Positions 1 to 5,953 of a stretch of 8,992 nt of DNA are shown piece by piece; position 1 is the stretch's first letter; the number at the start of each line of letters is the position of its first letter. A program made the translations under genes and the position numbers. A model generated the notes under the pieces. That model saw only the letters and a program-made list of their open reading frames with translations, did not search any database and was not told the origin of the DNA. The stretch comes from JBCCFW01 sp039029535 (GTDB lineage: Bacteria > Acidobacteriota > JBCCFW01): contig JBCCFW010000246.1 in the NCBI GenBank assembly GCA_039029535.1, positions 1-8,992 on the forward strand, written 5' to 3'.

Positions 1-83
1 GGATGATCCTCCTGGCCCTCGTCCCGCCGCTGTTCTTCAAGGTCATGAACCCGCGCTTGCGCCCTGAGGTCGAGGCGGCCTGA
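1..83 (+). CDS. C-terminal end of a probable alkane 1-monooxygenase (5' truncated by window)
   Basis: Only the last 26 codons are visible, read in the frame starting at base 3 and ending in TGA at 81-83. The peptide contains LALVPPLFFKVMNPRL followed by a short charged tail. A Leu-Ala-x-x-Pro-Pro-Leu-(W/F)-x-x-x-Met-(D/N)-Pro-Arg ending is what I recall from the extreme C-terminus of AlkB-type membrane di-iron alkane hydroxylases, which oxidise n-alkanes to 1-alkanols in the inner membrane. The diagnostic histidine boxes lie upstream of the window, so the call rests on the tail alone. The ATG at 3-5 is very unlikely to be a start, since it would give a 26-residue peptide without its own signals. 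The gene converges on the minus-strand phosphatase with only 4 bases between the two stop codons. It could instead be another membrane desaturase/hydroxylase of the same superfamily. Confidence 0.5.
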   Translation, partial: MILLALVPPLFFKVMNPRLRPEVEAA

Positions 84-87
84 GGCT

Positions 88-777
88 TCAGCTCGCAGCG
101 ACGAAGTCTTCGAGGAAGCGACGCTGATGGCGTTGCAGGCCCACGCCGGGTCGGACCTCCTTCAACGCGAGCAGCCCGGACTCGACGTCGGCGACCTGCC
201 CACGTCGGACCAGCAAGGCGATGGCGAAGAGCCCGGTCCGTCCGTGTCCCTGCGCGCAGTGGATCAGCGTCGTCCCGGGCCCGACGGCCTCCAGCGCTCG
301 CGTGAGCGCCGCCGGGTCCGGCACGCCGGCGTCGAGGGTGGGCAGCGCGACGTAGTGCTCCACCTCCCGCAGGGCGCGAGGCTCGGCGAGCTCGCTCGTC
401 AGGTCGACCACCGTCGTCACGCCGTCCGGTAGCTCATGGCTCTCCAGCCGACGCGACAGGATGAGATCACCGAGGCGGTCGTGCGGGTTCTCGCGCGAGA
501 GCGTGCAGGTGAGCTTCCACGTCAGCCAGGTGAAGACGATGTAGGGCAGGAAGACCAGACGAGACCAGAGCGGCAGGCTCCCGTCCGATCGCTTGCCAAA
601 GACCTGCCCCGCCCCGCCGTAGCCAATGGCGATGACGAGGAAGTCGAGGGCGAGCCAGCCGGCCACGACGGCACCGCCGAGCGTCTGCGCCGTGATCGCG
701 AGGGCGGCCACGGCGATGCCCAGGCCGGCGAAGAGCCGGGCGTGCTTCGGGCTCGGCGCACGCCGCAGACCGTCCAC
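88..777 (-). CDS. Membrane-anchored dual-specificity/tyrosine phosphatase
   Basis: The 229-residue product has a hydrophobic N-terminal half and a cysteine-phosphatase C-terminal half. Residues about 13-57 read as one or two membrane spans and about 70-91 as another. The signature loop HCAQGHGRT (His173, nucleophile Cys174, Arg180) gives the CX5R phosphate-binding loop, and LPTLD with Asp149 is the likely general acid. The basic Pro-Gly-Val-Gly-Leu-Gln stretch near 210-215 fits the post-loop region of DSPs. The family dephosphorylates Tyr/Ser/Thr or sometimes phospholipid or inositol phosphates; the substrate here is unknown. The start is GTG at 777-775, 5 bases after the upstream lipoprotein stop and without a clear Shine-Dalgarno, so translation probably depends on coupling to that gene. 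The layout suggests a catalytic domain held at the inner membrane. The phosphatase fold call is firm; the substrate is not assignable. Confidence 0.88.
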   Translation of the reverse strand: MDGLRRAPSPKHARLFAGLGIAVAALAITAQTLGGAVVAGWLALDFLVIAIGYGGAGQVFGKRSDGSLPLWSRLVFLPYIVFTWLTWKLTCTLSRENPHDRLGDLILSRRLESHELPDGVTTVVDLTSELAEPRALREVEHYVALPTLDAGVPDPAALTRALEAVGPGTTLIHCAQGHGRTGLFAIALLVRRGQVADVESGLLALKEVRPGVGLQRHQRRFLEDFVAAS

Positions 778-782
778 GCGGG

Positions 783-1949
783 CTAGCCGTTGGCGGCGGC
801 CGCGAGCTCCTTGCGGACGTGGACGAGCTGGCCTCGATAGATCGACTGCTCGTCGGCATCATCCGTCGCGCCGATGGCGGCCTCGAACGACGCGATGGAC
901 TCGCTCAGCCGACCCTGTCGTCGGTAGATGCGACCGAGCCCGCCGAGCAACGAGGCCTCACGATCGGGGAAGCGCTCCAGCGCCTGCTTGGTCAGCCGCT
1001 CTCCCACCTGGAGGAGATCGGGATCGGCCATGCGGAAGCAGAAGTAGCTGACCATCGAGTAGGAGCGGCCGTCGTCTTCCGAGAGGAGATGGGTCTCGAG
1101 CTCGGCCAAGGCCTCGTCGAAGCGACCGAGCTTGCCGAGAGACCAGGCCCGTGCCCAGGCGATGTCCTCCGCCTCGTCCCGCACGCGCCCGTGCCGGGCG
1201 ACGTAGGCGTCGATGCCGTCGAGGGCGGCCTGGTAGTCACGACGGACCCGTGACTCGACGAGGGTCGGGAGCTTCCACTCCGCCTGGTGACGCAGGGTCA
1301 TGAGCTCCTGCTTGGCGAGCGGCCCGAGCCCCTTGCTGCGTGACGGCTTGATCACGGCCTTGAGCTGACGCTCGGCGCCGTCGGCGTCACCACGAGCCGC
1401 GAGCAGGTCGGCGAGCTCGACCTGGAGCTTGGCCTTGGGGATCGTCTGCTTCTCGGCGCGGATGGCGGTCTCGAGCTCGGCGACCGGATCGTGGCCGGAG
1501 GCGATCTTGGCGAGTCGCTCAGCGAAGTCGTCGGGGGCGCCGACGATCGTGCCGAGGAGCTCGGCTCGCGCCAGGGTCTGCCGCTTGCGACGGGGCTTGA
1601 AGACCATGGTCGTCGGCGTGCCGGTGAAGCGAACGCCCTGTCGCTTGAGCAGGCCGTGACCCGTGGGGTCGTGCCCGTGGATCTCGAGCACGAGCATGTC
1701 GCGCGTGAGGTCGGCGATGCTCTTCGCCTTCGGGTTCTCGAGGAAGCGGTCGTTGAGCCGGATGCACGGCGGACACCAGTCGGGCTGGGTCACCACCATC
1801 ATCAGGAGCTTCCTCTCCGAAGCCGCCGTGTCGATGGCCGCCTGGAGACCTCGGTCGTCCCAGTCGTGCCAGGAGACGCGGGCTTCGACAGAGCATGCGG
1901 CGAGAGCGAGGACGAGAGAGATCGAGAGGGTCGGGAGTCGGCAGCTCAT
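783..1949 (-). CDS. Thioredoxin-like (WCPPC) lipoprotein with TPR-like C-terminal region
   Basis: The 388-residue protein starts with a lipoprotein signal: hydrophobic run SISLVLALAAC with lipobox Leu-Ala-Ala-Cys and lipidated Cys19. Residues about 25-150 form a thioredoxin-like domain, probably Thioredoxin_7/DsbD-gamma-like: Trp58-Cys-Pro-Pro-Cys62 is the redox motif and Gly110-Thr-Pro112 supplies the cis-proline loop. Residues about 153-385 are helical, with TPR-like pairs at about 172-200, 263-290 and 332-360 (for example LGKLGRFDEALAELE). It probably works outside the inner membrane as a tethered thiol-disulfide protein that binds partners through the helical array. I chose ATG 1949-1947 over GTG 1958 because GAGGTG at 1956-1961 lies 6 bases before the ATG and would itself contain the GTG. 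The gene starts 34 bases after the cysteine dioxygenase stop and is followed 5 bases later by the phosphatase, so it is the middle gene of an operon. The redox substrate is unknown. Confidence 0.85.
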   Translation of the reverse strand: MSCRLPTLSISLVLALAACSVEARVSWHDWDDRGLQAAIDTAASERKLLMMVVTQPDWCPPCIRLNDRFLENPKAKSIADLTRDMLVLEIHGHDPTGHGLLKRQGVRFTGTPTTMVFKPRRKRQTLARAELLGTIVGAPDDFAERLAKIASGHDPVAELETAIRAEKQTIPKAKLQVELADLLAARGDADGAERQLKAVIKPSRSKGLGPLAKQELMTLRHQAEWKLPTLVESRVRRDYQAALDGIDAYVARHGRVRDEAEDIAWARAWSLGKLGRFDEALAELETHLLSEDDGRSYSMVSYFCFRMADPDLLQVGERLTKQALERFPDREASLLGGLGRIYRRQGRLSESIASFEAAIGATDDADEQSIYRGQLVHVRKELAAAANG

Positions 1950-1955
1950 CGGAAG

Positions 1956-1961
1956 CACCTC
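1956..1961 (-). promoter_or_regulatory. Ribosome binding site GAGGTG of the lipoprotein gene
   Basis: GAGGTG lies 6 bases upstream of ATG 1949-1947. It decides the start, because the alternative GTG at 1958 is part of this motif and has no ribosome binding site of its own. Confidence 0.6.
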
Positions 1962-1983
1962 GCTCAGTTGTCAGGGCGGTCGT

Positions 1984-2613
1984 TCAGCGATCCGCGCAGG
2001 AGGACTCACTCGCCTCGGGATCGATGTTGGGGTCGCCGCCGACCTGGACGTCGGGCCGGTCGGCGACGTCGACGTCCCAGCGCGAGCCGGTGGCGAGGTC
2101 ATAGGCGCCGAGGGTCTCGAGCGGCGGCGAGTAGAGATGGAGGCTGGCCGCCGGCGCGTTGGTCTCGTTGGCGATCTCGTGGACGGTGTTGGAGAGCTCG
2201 TAGGTGAGCCCACCGGTCGCCAGGTCACCGCAGCCGCTGGGCCGCAGCGGCGTGCCCTCGCCGGCCCACTCGAAGCGCGACTCGTGGAGGGCGCCCATCA
2301 GCACGTAGGTGATGCCGGCGCTCGTGCCGTGGTCATGGATGGCGGTGTGCTGACCCGGGAGCCAGCAGAGCATCAGGGCTTCCCACTGGTCGTCACGGAA
2401 CAGGCGGACCCGGCGGTAGCCGTCGCGATGGAACTGGAGCTGAGGCGCCAGGCAGCACCAGGCCTCACGTCCGATGGCCTCGGTGAGCTGCTGCCCGATC
2501 CCACGAAGGGTCTCGAAGGGTCGGTCCCTCACGGGATCGAGATCGGGCAGGTCGAAGCCAAAGAGCTGCTTCGCGCAGAGGGACACTCCGCCAGTCGTTG
2601 CCGTAGTCGCCAT
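1984..2613 (-). CDS. Cysteine dioxygenase type I family protein (cupin, thiol dioxygenase)
   Basis: The 209-residue product matches cysteine dioxygenase, which uses Fe(II) and O2 to turn L-cysteine into cysteine sulfinate in the cytoplasm. Visible hallmarks: cupin metal ligands His93 and His95 in IHDHG, third ligand His145 in TVHEIAN, and SLHLYSPPL, which carries the Ser157-His159-Tyr161 triad typical of the family. Arg68 in GYRRVR aligns with the carboxylate-binding Arg of mammalian CDO (Arg60), favouring cysteine over 3-mercaptopropionate. The mammalian crosslinking Cys (five residues after the second ligand) is Gly100, as in other bacterial enzymes. The C-terminal 40 residues are acidic and look like a non-catalytic tail. 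The frame stays open far upstream, antisense to the deacetylase. I chose ATG 2613 because the cupin homology begins soon after it and GGAG (2624-2627) sits 10 bases upstream; ATG 2688 has no ribosome binding site. It is the first gene of the operon with the thioredoxin-like lipoprotein and the phosphatase. Confidence 0.85.
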   Translation of the reverse strand: MATTATTGGVSLCAKQLFGFDLPDLDPVRDRPFETLRGIGQQLTEAIGREAWCCLAPQLQFHRDGYRRVRLFRDDQWEALMLCWLPGQHTAIHDHGTSAGITYVLMGALHESRFEWAGEGTPLRPSGCGDLATGGLTYELSNTVHEIANETNAPAASLHLYSPPLETLGAYDLATGSRWDVDVADRPDVQVGGDPNIDPEASESSCADR

Positions 2614-2700
2614 GTCTGGGTTACTCCACGGAAGATCGTAATGGATCGCACCACCGGCAAGCGACGCTGATCGGCCCTGCTTGGGCATGATGGTGGCGTC
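2614..2700. promoter_or_regulatory. Divergent intergenic region between the cupin and deacetylase genes
   Basis: This 87-base spacer is the only divergent gap in the window, so it must hold the promoters for both the leftward cysteine dioxygenase operon and the rightward deacetylase gene, unless they lie inside the genes. I could not find a convincing -35/-10 pair. TACGAT on the minus strand (2635-2640) is a possible -10 about 21 bases before the cupin ATG but lacks a good -35. GGTGG just before ATG 2701 is a passable ribosome binding site. No clear operator palindrome is visible. Confidence 0.4.
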
Positions 2701-3729
2701 ATGACCCTCTTGCTGACGCCCGAAGCCTGCTTGGCCCACGATCCAGGCCCCCACCACCCGGAATCCGCGCAGCGGATCGCCTCCACTCTCGCTTGGCTGA
2801 CCGACTCCCCGCCCCCGGGCACGACGGCCGCGACCGTCCGGGAGGTCGAGCGCGAGCAGGTCCTGAGGGTCCACGCGGGCGGTCACGTCGACGCGGTGGA
2901 GGCGGCGGCCGGACGTCGGGTGAGCTTCGATCCCGACACCGGCATGGGCCCCGACAGCCTCCTCGCCACCCGTCTCTCCGCGGGAGCCGCGGTCCAGGCC
3001 GCCGAGGCCGTGCTCGAGGGCGCGGCCGGTGCCTTCGCGCTGGTCCGACCGCCCGGTCACCACGCGACCCCGGACCGGGCGATGGGCTTCTGTCTCTACA
3101 ACAACGTCGCGGTGGCCGCAGCCCACGCGGTGGAGGCCCTCGGTCTCTCCCGCGTGCTCGTCGTGGACCCCGACGTCCATCACGGCAACGGCACCCAGGA
3201 CGCCTTCGTCGACGACCCGCGGGTCCTTTACGTGTCGAGTCACCGCTGGCCGTTCTACCCGGGCACCGGCTGGATCGACGAGACGGGTCGGGGCGACGGC
3301 GACGGCTTCACGGTGAACCTCCCCCTCCCCGGCGGCACCGGTGACGCCGACCTGCTCCATGCCTGGGACGGCGTGGTCACCCCGGTCGTCGACGCCTGGG
3401 AGCCGGAGCTCATCCTCGTGTCCGCCGGCTTCGACACCTGGCACCGGGATCCCCTCGGTGGCTTCGCGGTGACCGAGCAGGGCTTCCAACGGCTCTACCG
3501 TCTCTTCTGGAGCTGGGCCCAGCGGCACTGCCCGGGTCGGATGGCCTGCGTGCTCGAGGGCGGCTACGACCCGGCGGGCGTGCGCGCCGGCGTGCAGGCG
3601 GCGGTGGAGGTCATGACCGGCGCGGTAGAGGGCTCCGAGGCCGGAGACGACGAAGCCAGCGCCGACGTGCAGGAGATCGTCCGCCACGTGCGCTCGACCC
3701 TGGCATCGCACTGGAAGGTCCTGGGCTAG
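2701..3729 (+). CDS. Histone deacetylase / acetylpolyamine amidohydrolase-family Zn deacetylase
   Basis: The 342-residue protein is a full-length arginase-fold deacetylase of the bacterial class II HDAC type, a group that removes acetyl groups from lysine side chains or acetylpolyamines. Motifs in order: HDPGPHHPES at 13-22; RPPGHHATP with catalytic His120-His121; VDPDVHHGNGTQ with Zn ligands Asp158 and His160; SAGFDTWHRDPLGG with Zn ligand Asp245; and EGGYD with catalytic Tyr289. All active-site residues are present. An acidic linker (about 308-322) and short helix follow the fold. The ATG start fits the family N-terminus, with GGTGG 5 bases before it. The gene is the only complete one on the plus strand. 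It is divergent from the cysteine dioxygenase operon and ends by sharing CTAG with the chitinase stop. Substrate cannot be told from sequence: acetyl-lysine proteins, acetylpolyamines and small amides are all possible. Confidence 0.93.
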   Translation: MTLLLTPEACLAHDPGPHHPESAQRIASTLAWLTDSPPPGTTAATVREVEREQVLRVHAGGHVDAVEAAAGRRVSFDPDTGMGPDSLLATRLSAGAAVQAAEAVLEGAAGAFALVRPPGHHATPDRAMGFCLYNNVAVAAAHAVEALGLSRVLVVDPDVHHGNGTQDAFVDDPRVLYVSSHRWPFYPGTGWIDETGRGDGDGFTVNLPLPGGTGDADLLHAWDGVVTPVVDAWEPELILVSAGFDTWHRDPLGGFAVTEQGFQRLYRLFWSWAQRHCPGRMACVLEGGYDPAGVRAGVQAAVEVMTGAVEGSEAGDDEASADVQEIVRHVRSTLASHWKVLG

Positions 3730-5270
3730 CCGGGCCCCTCGGTCACGCCGTCGGCTGCGACCGACAGGACCTGGAAGAGCCGCAAGCGCACGCCGTCTCG
3801 CATCGCTCCCCCCACATGCACGAGCGGCAACTCAGCACCGACTGGAAGCGTGACGATCGGAGAGTGCGCCGGTCCACGGAGCCCACGCGCCTCCTCGACA
3901 CGATCGGTCGAGTAGACGCGGTGACCACCGGCCGCTGCTGGATCGAGCGTCCACGTGAAGTGGAGGTCGTCACCGTCGCGAGCCAGCCGCAGGTCGTCGA
4001 TGCGACGCAGGGCGACGGCGTCGGGGCAGAGCGCGTCCTCGAGCACGGCTAGGAGAGATTGGTCGCGATCGCGCAGGTCGCCGGAGAGCTCCCAGAGCAT
4101 GACTCCTGCCAGGCCCCGCTCGCAGGCCAGGGCTGCCTTCTCTCGGAACGACTCGGCGTCGTCGTAGCTGATGAAGAGGTCACCGGCGTGGAGCCACGGG
4201 ACTCGGGCGCGCTCGTGGAAGTGACGCGTGGCCGTCGGCAGGTGATTGGCGACGACATCCCAGTAGTCGACGTTGCCGGGCTCCCAGGTGCCCGGGCAGG
4301 TGCCGCTCGCCGGCTGGTGCAGGCCGTCGCCCGCGGCGGGCACGCCGCTCCAGCAACGACCGTAGAGCGGGAGGCCCATGACGAGCTTCTCGGGCGGGAC
4401 ACCGGCCGCGAGATAGGCATCGATGGACTCGGCCACCGAGAAGCCGGCGGGGTCGAGGACGGGATCGTCGGTGCTGCGTTGCAGGGGCGCGTTGAAGTTG
4501 CTCGTCGCCTCCCAGCCGCCGTGGTAGTCGTAGGCCATGACGTCGACGTGATCGAGCACGGCCGCCAGGCCGGCGATGTCGAGGTTCGCGCGATGGCTCG
4601 GTGCGGGTCCGGCGGCGATCGAGAGCTCGTAGTCGGCACCGGTCTCGAGCGACAGGGCATCGAGCTGCTCGCGGAGCTCGGTCATGAGCAGCGTGAAGTT
4701 GGCGGTGTCCTCGGGCCGACCGGGGCTCGGCCCTCCGCTGACGGGGAACTCCCAGTCGACGTCGATGCCATCGAAGATCCCGGGATGGGTGCCGTGGCTG
4801 CCGCCGAACTCTCCGCGGACGTAGAGGTCGATGCAGGACTCGGCGAAACGCCGCCGGCTCTCCTCGGTGGCGGCCACCTGTGAGAAGGCCGACGACCAGG
4901 TCCAGCCGCCGATGGAGATCATCAGCTTGAGATGCGGGTGGGCTTCCTTGAGGAGCTGGAAGCGGCGGAAGTTCCCGCGGAGACAACCCGGGTCCCAGCA
5001 GTCGCCGTCGAGGGCCCGGTCGACGTCGGCCCAGGGGTCCCCGAGCACGCAGGTGCCGGTGGTCGCGTCGATGTTGGAGAAGGCGTAGTTGACGTGGGTC
5101 AGCCGCGCGGCGTCGAGGTCCTCGACCTGGTAGTCACGACCGTAGATCGACCAGGACGTGTAGTAGCCGACGACGACGGGGTCCGCAGCAACCGGGAGAG
5201 ACGGCCCGAGAAGGAAGAGAATGACCAGGCCGAGACCGTTCTTCGCCATCGCCACGTGGACTCGTCGCAC
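3726..5270 (-). CDS. Secreted glycoside hydrolase family 18 chitinase with C-terminal accessory domain
   Basis: The 514-residue precursor has a signal peptide (MRRVHVAMAKN, then a hydrophobic stretch ending PVAA, likely cut before Asp30) and a GH18 catalytic domain at about 31-415. Motifs: SIGGWTWS at 119-126; DGIDVDWE with DxxDxDxE residues Asp167, Asp170, Asp172 and catalytic acid Glu174; MAYDYHGGWE at 245-254; GLPLYGR; and MLWELSGD with Trp393 of the substrate floor. It should hydrolyse beta-1,4 N-acetylglucosamine links of chitin by substrate-assisted catalysis outside the cytoplasm. Residues about 420-514 form a separate, beta-rich, probably fibronectin III-like or carbohydrate-binding region that I cannot assign. 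The start is GTG 5270-5268 because AGGAG (5276-5280) lies 5 bases upstream; ATG 5249 is an alternative that still keeps a signal peptide. It starts 27 bases after the upstream YcxB-like gene, so it is probably last in that operon, and its stop interlocks with the deacetylase stop. Confidence 0.93.
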   Translation of the reverse strand: MRRVHVAMAKNGLGLVILFLLGPSLPVAADPVVVGYYTSWSIYGRDYQVEDLDAARLTHVNYAFSNIDATTGTCVLGDPWADVDRALDGDCWDPGCLRGNFRRFQLLKEAHPHLKLMISIGGWTWSSAFSQVAATEESRRRFAESCIDLYVRGEFGGSHGTHPGIFDGIDVDWEFPVSGGPSPGRPEDTANFTLLMTELREQLDALSLETGADYELSIAAGPAPSHRANLDIAGLAAVLDHVDVMAYDYHGGWEATSNFNAPLQRSTDDPVLDPAGFSVAESIDAYLAAGVPPEKLVMGLPLYGRCWSGVPAAGDGLHQPASGTCPGTWEPGNVDYWDVVANHLPTATRHFHERARVPWLHAGDLFISYDDAESFREKAALACERGLAGVMLWELSGDLRDRDQSLLAVLEDALCPDAVALRRIDDLRLARDGDDLHFTWTLDPAAAGGHRVYSTDRVEEARGLRGPAHSPIVTLPVGAELPLVHVGGAMRDGVRLRLFQVLSVAADGVTEGPG

Positions 5271-5275
5271 GCACG

Positions 5276-5280
5276 CTCCT
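5276..5280 (-). promoter_or_regulatory. Ribosome binding site AGGAG of the chitinase gene
   Basis: AGGAG sits 5 bases before GTG 5270-5268. It supports the longer GTG start over ATG 5249, which is preceded only by a weak GTGG. Confidence 0.6.
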
Positions 5281-5297
5281 GTCTCCCTCGGTGTCGA

Positions 5298-5921
5298 TCA
5301 TGCGCCCCGGGGCACGGTGGAGGAAGCCCGGTCGCACGTCTCGACCAGGCTGGCGCCCGACTGTCGCAGCCAACCCTGCAGGCGCGCCGCATCCTCTTCA
5401 CGAGGCAGGGACTCGAGCGGCAACCAGAACCCCGCACCTGGACGCGGCAGCAAGAACCAGCCTCGAGGAGTGCAGACGACCTTCGAGAGCTGGGCCAGGG
5501 GCCAAGCGTGGTCGCGCTCGTCCACCCGGTAGGCCTGTGCATCAGCACTCACCCGGCACTCGCGCTCTTCACCAAGCTCCGGATAGTGGTCGGTGTTCCA
5601 GGTGGCGGTGGGATGGGCCATGTCGCGGATGCCGAGTGAACAGGCAACGGGAAGGCGCAGGAAGGCGAAGAAAGCCAGGAGACCTGGGATGCCGTAGGAG
5701 AACATCGCCAATCCGGACTCGTCCAGCTCGGCGAGCATCCAGTCCCACCCCCAGCCGATCACGATCAGCCCATTGACGACCACGAACCAGACGACGGCAC
5801 CGATCAGCAGCGCCTTGCGCGTGAAGCGCGCGATCTCGTCGTGACGGGCCATCTGCTCGTACTCGTCGGCAAGGTGAAACTTGTCGACCCTCCAACTCGC
5901 CCGGATCTCGTCGTCGTGCAT
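5298..5921 (-). CDS. Two-helix membrane protein, YcxB-like, third of a tandem triplet
   Basis: The 207-residue protein has a short N-terminal segment (EIRASWRVDKFHLADEYE), two membrane spans at about 37-59 and 72-93, and a cytoplasmic C-terminal region with LSKVVCTPRGWFLLPR, a Trp-Leu-Pro motif and LQGWLRQSG. This order (RASW-type start, helix pair, then a PH-like beta segment ending in a Pro-x-x-x-Phe/Leu plus amphipathic helix) resembles the YcxB-like family, whose function is unknown. It shares the plan with the next two upstream genes but is more diverged and carries an extra C-terminal tail with Cys196. The start ATG 5921-5919 has a strong GGGAGGAGG ribosome binding site. It lies 32 bases after the middle paralogue and 27 bases before the chitinase. 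No catalytic motif is seen. Family membership is by pattern, not by alignment search. Confidence 0.72.
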   Translation of the reverse strand: MHDDEIRASWRVDKFHLADEYEQMARHDEIARFTRKALLIGAVVWFVVVNGLIVIGWGWDWMLAELDESGLAMFSYGIPGLLAFFAFLRLPVACSLGIRDMAHPTATWNTDHYPELGEERECRVSADAQAYRVDERDHAWPLAQLSKVVCTPRGWFLLPRPGAGFWLPLESLPREEDAARLQGWLRQSGASLVETCDRASSTVPRGA

Positions 5922-5953
5922 GCCGCCCTCCTCCCTAGAGCCTAGCGCTACAC
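5922..5953 (-). other. Short operon spacer with stacked TAG stops and strong ribosome binding site
   Basis: After the TAG stop of the upstream gene (5956-5954) two more in-frame TAG codons follow at 5950-5948 and 5944-5942, inside the 8-base palindrome TAGCGCTA (5943-5950). GGGAGGAGG then leads into ATG 5921. The palindrome is too short to be a confident terminator. The spacer otherwise looks like a normal within-operon gap. Confidence 0.4.

Noticed and set aside
72..96. Possible bidirectional terminator (CTGAGGCTTCAG) between the alkane monooxygenase-like tail and the phosphatase.
   Set aside because: Only a 4-base stem with a poor centre and no T tract.
781..788. GGCTAGCC palindrome at the lipoprotein stop, the same 8-mer as at 3724-3731.
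   Set aside because: Both copies are 8 bases at a Gly/Ala-type codon plus TAG stop in GC-rich DNA. The flanks do not extend the symmetry, so coincidence is likely and it is too short for a terminator stem.
1491..2670. Long plus-strand open frames (238 and 335 codons) opposite the lipoprotein and cupin genes.
   Set aside because: They overlap each other and two well-supported minus-strand genes, and have no motifs or good ribosome binding sites.
2679..2688. ATG 2688 as an earlier start for the cysteine dioxygenase gene (25 extra residues).
   Set aside because: No ribosome binding site before it, and the added residues do not resemble the family N-terminus; ATG 2613 has GGAG upstream.
2614..3711. 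Long minus-strand open frame running antisense through the deacetylase gene, in frame with the cysteine dioxygenase gene (575 codons in total).
   Set aside because: It lacks family motifs upstream of the cupin, is rich in Arg/Gly/Val/His as antisense GC-rich frames are, and cupin homology begins only after ATG 2613. The opposite strand has a complete deacetylase with all active-site residues.
4059..4883. 274-codon plus-strand open frame opposite the chitinase, plus minus-strand frames in other registers.
   Set aside because: The GH18 motifs lie in the annotated frame; the others show biased shadow composition.
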